From NCBI GenBank assembly GCA_029706075.1, contig JAINUG010000259.1, forward strand, positions 725,007-789,006: 64,000 nt of DNA, given 5' to 3'. Below are positions 45,579-64,000 of this stretch, one piece after another; the stretch's first letter is position 1; every line of letters begins with the position of its first letter. The DNA is from Aldrovandia affinis (taxonomy: Eukaryota; Chordata; Actinopteri; Notacanthiformes; Halosauridae). Both the position numbers and the translations under genes were made by a program. The notes under the pieces are model-generated. The model worked only from the letters and a program-made list of their open reading frames with translations, was not told the DNA's origin and did no database searches.

Positions 45579-46424
45579 GTAGGCATTGATTGGCAGATGC
45601 GTATCTCATTGGGCATTTTCAGCCAACCATGACTAATCAAGGGTGGGATCATATCGACGTGGCTGATAGTAGCCGCAAACTTTCAGATTATTTGTGGGAA
45701 TTTTTGTGTTTCAGCGCGAAAAATGTATGTTCTTTCAAAATTGCTTGGCGAGCAATATACTTTATTTCACTCATTGTAGAAAAGAAGCAAAAGGCCCCTT
45801 TGTACTCAATGTAGAATAACTAAAAGTGTGTACAAAAAAAAGCAACTGTCAATGTGCACCTAATTGGAAATATGAATGGCATGGTACAGTTGCTGCAGTA
45901 GATGTGAAACTCTTGTGACCCGTTCCAGTTCAGGAGTGATCTTTCAGTGTACTGCATCAGTCTGAACACAATATGCCCATTGATCGAGGCCTGAGTGAGA
46001 CTGAGTGATGCTAATGTGTTATGCTAATGTAGGCTATCTCCTGGGCCATGCTGCCCTGGAGGCACATTGCTGTGTGGCCCACTTACAGGCCTGTGCACAC
46101 TGTGTGGCCCACTTACAGGCCTGTGCACAACTGAAGGTTGCAACATAGTGTCTCATTTCAAATAATAAAAGAACTATGGCAATATTCCCTAAACATATAC
46201 AATCTACAGAACATGACAAAGATGTGACTGTTTACAACAATCTTTTCTTGCACCCCTTTGCAATTTTTCTAAATTATACAGTATATCTCACCTGTCAGAG
46301 ATTCATATTTTGCTGTTTTCTTTCATTATAAGTCTACCACACACAACCTAACTGAAAAACTACATTTAGATAATATGATTTCATCAGTCAGCAGCAATTT
46401 GAGTAGTCTGCGTGCCCTTACTAC
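45579..46424. other. no gene; 30-bp tandem duplication at 46071-46130
   Basis: Two copies of a 30-bp unit beginning tgtgtggcccacttacaggc lie back to back with one mismatch. The rest is unremarkable. Confidence 0.5.
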
Positions 46425-46798
46425 CTAGCAGACCTCCTCACCCCCTATACCAACATCAGGGCCCTCAGATCTGCTGAAAGGGTCTCCTGTAAGTCCAACC
46501 TCAAGTCTCTGCTTTTGCTGTGCCCCTGACCTCTGGAACAGCATCCCCATGTCCATCAGATTTGCCCCTCCATCGAGTCCTTTAAATCTAAGCTCAAAAC
46601 TCACTTGTATTTCAATTCCCCGACTCACACTGACTCCTGCCTTGTTTGTTCTGTTCCTTTGTATGTCTGTTGGTTGTTTATTTTCTGTTTATTTTTACCC
46701 TTAGTCTGCCTGTATTGTAAAGCACTTTGGTTGACGAGCGTCATGTTAAATGTGCTATATAAATAAAATTTGATTGATTGATTGATTGAAAGCATCTT
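46425..46798 (+). mobile_element. L2/CR1-like LINE 3' end
   Basis: Positions about 46427-46600 read LADLLTPYTNIRALRSAERV and ESFKSKLKTHLYF, the last residues of a CR1/L2-like reverse transcriptase protein. The 3' tail gctatataaataaaatttga(ttga)n closes at about 46790. It is 5'-truncated. Confidence 0.75.
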
Positions 46799-48699
46799 GA
46801 TTTCAGTCAAGATTCCTTCTGTTTTGACAATTTTGAACATTTTTCATATTTTCCAGTTCCAGTTTCATTCAGACAAATTGAAATTTAATTTCAAGCAGAC
46901 TGGAGCCAAGGGAATGAAATACCTGTGCTCAGCCTTTCTTCTGAAACCCTTGTTTTTAGACTGATCAAAACTCAGCACAACTGGTTGTGAATTTGGGATT
47001 AGATCAGTTTCGTTTCATCTAAACATACAGGCTGCTCATTGTTCACCTTCAGATTTTAGCTTGTAGATGACCTTTAGTCTGAAAGTGGACTATGAACAGT
47101 GAGCTTCAATAGAGACTGCTGCAGTAAAACCCATGGGAACAGAACATTCCACATACACTAAGAATTCATTTATTTTTAATGTTAGTGTCTCATGCCACAA
47201 AAGCATTTTTATCTGTGACAAATATGGCCAGTTTTATGCTAACATCCGAGTGTTATATTGGTCACAAATTGCACGTGATTTGAGGTACTCAAAGTAGGAA
47301 GTGGCAGTGCCATGAATGCATTAAATGCCAATAGGTGTTGTATTTATGTACTGTCCACTCCAGTCCTGCTTGGCTATTGAAAATATGCAGCAGCCGTTGA
47401 TGGCTGAAACACTGATATGCCTGTACAAAGTACAATGGTGAGTTGCCACGTGAAGCCAAGCTTTCTTCTGTGTGATTTAACTGTTTGAGCAAGGCCGCAC
47501 CCAGTGATCGTTTTCCTGCTGAACCTCACGTTCATCATGTGGATGGCTGATCCCATTCATTGTTTCTATTTTAACAACTCATGTTCTGTCACTACACCAT
47601 CTTTAATCCAGTGAGGTGATCACATGTCCTCTGATCTGCATGGATTGTGGGGTATACAAACTCCAATCACATCTTATAGCTTTCACCATGGCTATAACAA
47701 TATCTCAGCAAATCCATGCACCATGAAGTTCAGTAAATCTGCAGGGTCTACACAACATGCCCTTAATACAGTCACAAAAACACTGACACAACTACACGTA
47801 TAATAATATACGATTAAATATAGTTATTATAGTTATAGTATAGTTATATATAATATAGTTATATAAGCCTCCCTGGTGAAATATGTCAAGTGAGCAGGAG
47901 GCTTTATTGTTTTTGTTCAATAACACTTTTTCAAATCAATCTTTTTAGGGTTGCAAGAAGTTATGATCATAAACAGTGTGTATAGGCCTGTATAAATGCA
48001 GTAACCTGCACTATAAAGCCTAACTAAATTACCCAAATAAACCACAGATCTTGCAAATTAGCATAAAATTGCTATAAATCAAGGCAATTATATATAGTTT
48101 AATGCCTTAACTCTGTATAATACCAGTACACATCTAATTTCATGATAATGCCTGCATGTGATTTGAAATTGATCACATGGTTACATGGGCGAATGAGGCT
48201 TCATGACCCAAAAATGAATCCCACTTTCGATATAAGAACTTTATTAAGTGAAGTTAGTGATAGTAACCTAGAATGTCAATTATGATGGGGCTTTTCTACT
48301 GCTTAAAATATATGATTGTAGACTTAAAAATATATTTAAAAGCTATTTATGATGTACACCTCAATATTAATATTAAAATATTTAAAATGTTTGTTTTATG
48401 ATGGCAGGTCTACTGCACAATATCATTAACATAAATGAATTCAGTACTAAATTATATGAAAATGTGGTAAACTCTTTTTTCCAAACCTATATACAACATA
48501 TTTATGTCAATGTACTGCTAACATGATCAAATATCCTCACATTACCAGGTGATGTGTACTTTTTTAAATTATTTTTTATTCTTATTTTTATTTTTAACAT
48601 TTATTCGTTGCTTGCCACATCGGCTGAGGATGAAAAGTTAGTGTAAAATGTAGGGTAACATTAAGAAGAGGAATATGAGAAGATAACCAATCCTGGTCC
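46799..48699. other. no recognisable gene
   Basis: AT-rich intergenic DNA upstream of pfkl. It has TA-rich stretches near 47805-47870 but no coding signal. Confidence 0.45.
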
Positions 48700-49403
48700 A
48701 CCGTATTCAGTGTGGGCGGAGCAAACTGTCTCAGTAAGCCCACGGTACAAACGAAATAGGGGTCAGAGCCGTGGTGTATTGGGTCGTGTACGCAGGTATA
48801 CGGCGTACATCCGCCTCTGAGGACAGGGATTTACCATATACCCACCCAAAAATATCGAGAGATACGTCTCAATGTCCATCAATCTAATGGGAGCTAGGCC
48901 ACAGGCTCAAATTGGCACCGACTGGGTAATTTGATTTGACTATGACCGCGGAGAGAAATTACTTAGCACATTCGTCCAATAATATGAAGTGGATTTGTGC
49001 TGTGTGAATATGACAAAACGGAATCAATTTGTGACTCATGAAAAATAATTAAATGTTATTTCCATAGTCTTTTGTTGGCTTGTGGTATATTTTATGAAGT
49101 TATTATTGATATTAGTTGTTTTTAAACCAGATTTAGCTTTTGATCCTTTATTTATGTATGCGGGCAGTGATGTGTGCGCGCGTGTGTGCGTGTGTGTACG
49201 TGTTCGCGCGCACGCACACACGTTGGGGTGGGATCCCGTAGAAGTCACAATACACCCGCCTAACCCAGTCACCACTACACCACTGGGCCAGAGGTTCTGT
49301 CAAGAAATGTGTTTACATTGTCTATCTGTGGGGAATAGTGAGCATTTTTCGTATTTCTATACAATTTCTGCAGCAGGCTTCAAGTCGTTAGTGTTCCAAC
49401 ACC
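48700..49403 (+). promoter_or_regulatory. pfkl upstream region
   Basis: Directly before the pfkl start codon. I see a GC box-like gggcgga (48714-48720), a CCAAT (48976-48980) and a Z-DNA-prone stretch (49171-49222). No TATA box is placed convincingly. A possible acceptor, tttctgcag, at 49361-49369 would allow a separate 5' leader exon. The transcription start cannot be set from sequence. Confidence 0.3.
49171..49222. repeat. alternating purine-pyrimidine stretch upstream of pfkl
   Basis: About 50 bp of nearly unbroken GT/GC/AC alternation, starting tgtgtgcgcgcg. The two ends are inverted copies (cgtgtgtgcgtg and cacgcacacacg). It is able to form Z-DNA or a cruciform. Confidence 0.75.
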
Positions 49404-63942
<14,539 letters not shown>

Positions 63943-64000
63943 GTAAGGCCTGCCTCACACATGGGCACGTTGCACTGTGAGAGGGAAACCTCACTGCTCA

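Overview
The window is vertebrate, almost certainly teleost, nuclear DNA. It holds one cellular gene and a dense, nested set of transposable elements. The teleost call rests on the element mix: Tc1, hAT, piggyBac, PIF/Harbinger and pogo DNA transposons, CR1/L2-type and L1-type LINEs, short-LTR Ty3/gypsy elements, and tRNA-headed SINEs ending in ATGG repeats. It also rests on an intron-rich, animal-type phosphofructokinase gene.

The only host gene I can support is the 5' part of a liver-type 6-phosphofructokinase (pfkl) on the plus strand. Ten exons from 49404 to 63942 give 354 codons in one continuous frame, and the gene runs off the right edge. Its introns carry a SINE, a truncated SINE inside an L2 tail, a 1-kb multi-copy repeat, an L1-type LINE broken by an L2 fragment and a solo LTR, an RTE-like LINE piece and a Tc1 remnant. 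Tandem repeats lie just upstream of the acceptors of exons 5, 7, 8 and 10. The start of exon 10 is partly duplicated, with a destroyed acceptor.

Layout: 1-1045 CR1-like LINE (minus). 1800-2004 palindromic hAT MITE. 2114-3238 Tc1 with an insertion. 3239-6240 copy A of a repeated gene family ending in a tesmin/TSO1-like cysteine (CXC) domain. 6664-7721 possible solo LTR. 9380-9582 hAT transposase end. 10187-13946 Ty3/gypsy fragments in opposite orientations. 15249-15609 SINE. 16560-18335 LINE remnants. 20410-21207 PIF/Harbinger remnant. 23041-24986 copy B of the CXC family, ending in a long hairpin. 25173-25536 SINE.

The block 26060-41100 is a nest. A roughly 255-bp repeat block is split by a Ty3/gypsy element (26849-32868, identical 156-bp LTRs, 5-bp target duplication). 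That element is itself split by a piggyBac derivative exactly inside a gag zinc knuckle. The repeat block is also interrupted by a CR1/L2-type LINE (33303-40622) whose ORF1 is broken by a pogo-type transposon (33834-36504) and whose reverse transcriptase is broken by a hAT MITE (39223-39546). Two SINEs, a solo LTR and a LINE tail lie between 42 and 47 kb, before the pfkl promoter region.

The CXC-domain family is the best candidate for something undescribed. Its two copies carry complementary parts of one large protein: an N-terminal region in one and a PIN/XPG-like nuclease-type region in the other. They share ends at high identity.
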